Shown piece by piece: positions 62,336 through 64,000 of a stretch of 64,000 nt of DNA (positions are counted from its first letter, which is position 1; every line of letters starts with the position of its first letter). This DNA comes from Bradyrhizobium iriomotense. Its GTDB lineage: Bacteria; Pseudomonadota; Alphaproteobacteria; Rhizobiales; Xanthobacteraceae. Below the pieces are notes generated by a model that worked only from the letters and a program-made list of their open reading frames with translations, did not search any database and was not told where the DNA came from. The stretch is taken from NCBI RefSeq assembly GCF_030160715.1, contig NZ_BSOW01000008.1, forward strand, positions 124,001 to 188,000, written 5' to 3'. Made by a program: the position numbers and the translations under genes.

Positions 62336-63508
62336 ATGAAAAAGTCGCGGCCGATCCTGTGGATTTCCCTCATCGCAGTCGTCGCCGTCGGAGGCTACTT
62401 CGGCTGGCAACGCTTCTACGGTCCGGACGCCGCGAAGTCCCAGACCGCACAAAAAGGCCCGCCGCGGCCGGTCGCAGTTCCTGTCACCATCGCACCGGTT
62501 CAGCAGGCCGATTTTCCAGTCTATCTGACCGGGCTCGGCACGGTTCAGGGCTTCAACACCGTACAAGTACGGACTCGGGTGGATGGCCAGATCGACAAGA
62601 TCGCCTTCACCGAGGGCCAGATCGTCAACCAGGGTGACCTTCTGGTCGAGGTCGACCCCCGCCCCTTCCAGGCCGTGCTCGACCAGGCCAAGGCGAAGAA
62701 GGCGCAGGACGAGGCGAACCTCGCCAACGCCAATCTCGACCTCCAGCGCTATACCAAGCTCGGCGAATTCGCGACCCGGCAGCAGACCGACACCCAACGC
62801 TCCACCGTCGCCCAGCTCACCGCGCAGATCGCCGCCGACGAGGCCGCGATTTCCAATGCCCAGACCCAACTCGATTACACCCAGGTCAAGTCGCCGATCA
62901 CGGGCGTCGCCGGCCTGCGCCAGGTCGATATCGGCAACATCGTCAATGCCTCGACCCAAACCGGAATCGTCACGATCGCTCAGATCGAACCGATCGCGGT
63001 GATCTTCACCGCGCCCGAAGACCAGTTGCCCTATATCAACGAGGGCCAGAAGTCGGGCGCGCTCAAGGTGATCGCGCTGACCACCGACGGCAAGAAGACG
63101 CTCGCCGAGGGCAAGCTCGCCGTCATCAACAATCAGGTCGACACGACCAGCGGGACTATTCGGCTGAAGGCGGTGTTCGACAACAAGGACCACACGCTGT
63201 GGCCGGGCCAGTCGGTTTCGACGCGTCTTCTGGTGCGGACGCTGAAGGACGCCACGGTGGTCCCCGACGACGCGGTCCAGCATTCGACCAACGGTCTCTA
63301 CGCCTATACCGTCAATCAGGAGAACAAGGCTGAACTGCGCAAGCTCAAGGTCAGCTACTCCATCGATGGACGCTCGGTGATCGATGAAGGACTTAGCGTC
63401 GGACAGCAGGTGATCACCGGCGGTCAGTTCAAGGTGCAACCCGGAAGCCTCGTCTCGACGGCGGTCGCAAGTTCGAATCCGGGCCAGAACAAGGTTCGAC
63501 AGGAATGA
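62336..63508 (+). CDS. mdtA: RND efflux periplasmic adaptor (MdtA-like)
   Basis: 390-residue HlyD/MFP adaptor. N-terminal inner-membrane anchor (PILWISLIAVVAVGGYFGW), no lipobox Cys, then the barrel-sandwich-hairpin order: RTRVDGQIDKIAFTEGQIV, coiled hairpin LDQAKAKKAQDEANLANANLDLQRY, and SPITGVAGLRQVDIGNIV. It links the pump to an outer-membrane channel. Its stop overlaps the pump start as ATGA. MdtA-type is favoured because the pump N-terminus resembles MdtB. Confidence 0.9.
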   Translation: MKKSRPILWISLIAVVAVGGYFGWQRFYGPDAAKSQTAQKGPPRPVAVPVTIAPVQQADFPVYLTGLGTVQGFNTVQVRTRVDGQIDKIAFTEGQIVNQGDLLVEVDPRPFQAVLDQAKAKKAQDEANLANANLDLQRYTKLGEFATRQQTDTQRSTVAQLTAQIAADEAAISNAQTQLDYTQVKSPITGVAGLRQVDIGNIVNASTQTGIVTIAQIEPIAVIFTAPEDQLPYINEGQKSGALKVIALTTDGKKTLAEGKLAVINNQVDTTSGTIRLKAVFDNKDHTLWPGQSVSTRLLVRTLKDATVVPDDAVQHSTNGLYAYTVNQENKAELRKLKVSYSIDGRSVIDEGLSVGQQVITGGQFKVQPGSLVSTAVASSNPGQNKVRQE

Positions 63509-64000
63509 ACGACGGCGGGATTTCGGCACCTTTTATCCGTTATCCCATCGGCACCTCGCTGCTGATGGCCGGCATTCTCTTTGTCGGCCTCGTCGCCTAC
63601 CCCCTGCTGCCGGTCGCGCCGCTGCCGCAGGTCGACTTCCCGACCATCCAGATCACCGCGAACCTGCCCGGCGGCAGCCCGGAAACGATGGCCTCCTCGG
63701 TCGCGCAGCCGCTGGAGCGCCAATTCGCCCAGATTCCCGGCATCGCCCAGATGACGTCGACGAGCTATCTGGGCACGGCCTCGATCACCATCCAGTTCGA
63801 CCTCAATCGCAGCATCGACGGCGCGGCCAACGACGTGCAGGGCGCCATCAACGCGGCCAGCGGCCAGTTGCCGAAAAACCTGCCCTCGCCGCCGACCTAT
63901 CGCAAGGTCAACCCGGCGGACTCGCCGATCCTGCTGTTATCCGCGACATCCGAGACGTTGCCGCTGACGACCGTCAGCGATTCGATTGACGCCCAGCTCG
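63505..64000 (+). CDS. mdtB: RND efflux pump inner-membrane subunit (MdtB-like), 3' truncated by window edge
   Basis: Only the first 165 residues are in the window. N-terminus APFIRYPIGTSLLMAGILF is the first membrane segment, then PVAPLPQVDFPTIQI, PGGSPETMASSVAQPLE and the porter-domain GIAQMTSTSYLGTASITIQF, DLNRSIDGAANDVQ and LPSPPTYRKVNP, all typical of the MdtB/MdtC branch. ATG 63505 overlaps the adaptor stop. Drug range cannot be read from this part. Confidence 0.93.
   Translation, partial: MNDGGISAPFIRYPIGTSLLMAGILFVGLVAYPLLPVAPLPQVDFPTIQITANLPGGSPETMASSVAQPLERQFAQIPGIAQMTSTSYLGTASITIQFDLNRSIDGAANDVQGAINAASGQLPKNLPSPPTYRKVNPADSPILLLSATSETLPLTTVSDSIDAQL

Overview
The window is 64 kb of ordinary, gene-dense, high-GC chromosome of an alphaproteobacterium, most likely Bradyrhizobium or a close relative. 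The support is the GC-rich codon use, the CoA-ester and sugar-acid catabolic content, an Irr-type (iron-control-element-like) promoter in front of a TonB system, and many hairpin-forming intergenic repeats of the kind scattered through Bradyrhizobium genomes. I see no rRNA, tRNA, CRISPR array, insertion sequence, integrase or phage gene. One stretch (about 29.98-31.9 kb) looks visibly less GC-rich and holds gene debris plus an odd fusion gene; it is the only candidate for a foreign or decayed segment.

Layout. 0-11 kb: end of a DHA2-type MFS exporter; rlmE and ppx (minus); an orphan molybdopterin-binding hydroxylase large subunit; a DUF188 protein and a Uup-like ABC-F ATPase; a DSD1-type PLP enzyme. 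9.6-19.1 kb (minus): a valine/isobutyrate operon reading mmsA, acyl-CoA dehydrogenase, 3-hydroxyisobutyryl-CoA hydrolase, mmsB, acyl-CoA synthetase, MaoC hydratase, SDR, HI0933-type flavoprotein, with a divergent LysR regulator. 20-29 kb: TetR regulator, thioesterase, crotonase, thiolase, MFS carrier, OprB-type porin, ZntB/CorA transporter, acetoacetate decarboxylase and a divergent patatin phospholipase. 30-35 kb: the odd fusion gene, then a biotin-dependent acyl-CoA carboxylase pair (carboxyltransferase and carrier protein) around an IclR regulator. 34.8-42.3 kb: a three-domain glutaminase, MazG-like protein, CMD-family protein, a 33-residue membrane peptide, and a cluster with a DUF35 protein, a thiolase-like protein lacking the nucleophilic Cys, a class III CoA-transferase and a normal thiolase.

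42.4-54.9 kb is a sugar or sugar-acid regulon. On the minus strand lie an ABC importer (ATPase, Tat-exported binding protein, two permeases), a DenD-like dehydrogenase, KDG kinase and KDPG aldolase. Divergently lie a LacI regulator, a XylD-like IlvD/Edd dehydratase and two SDR dehydrogenases. Two near-identical LacI-type operators sit in front of the two arms. The expected route is uptake, oxidation, dehydration to 2-keto-3-deoxy acid, phosphorylation and cleavage to pyruvate plus glyceraldehyde 3-phosphate; the actual sugar is not determined by the sequence.

54.9-64 kb: site-2 protease with a small membrane protein; a five-gene minus-strand iron-uptake operon (TonB-dependent receptor, PKHD hydroxylase, exbB, exbD, tonB) preceded by three phased iron-control-element-like boxes; a small 80-residue protein with a possible box of its own; and the start of an RND efflux operon (mdtA-like adaptor and the first part of the pump), fronted by a clean 6+5+6 inverted repeat.
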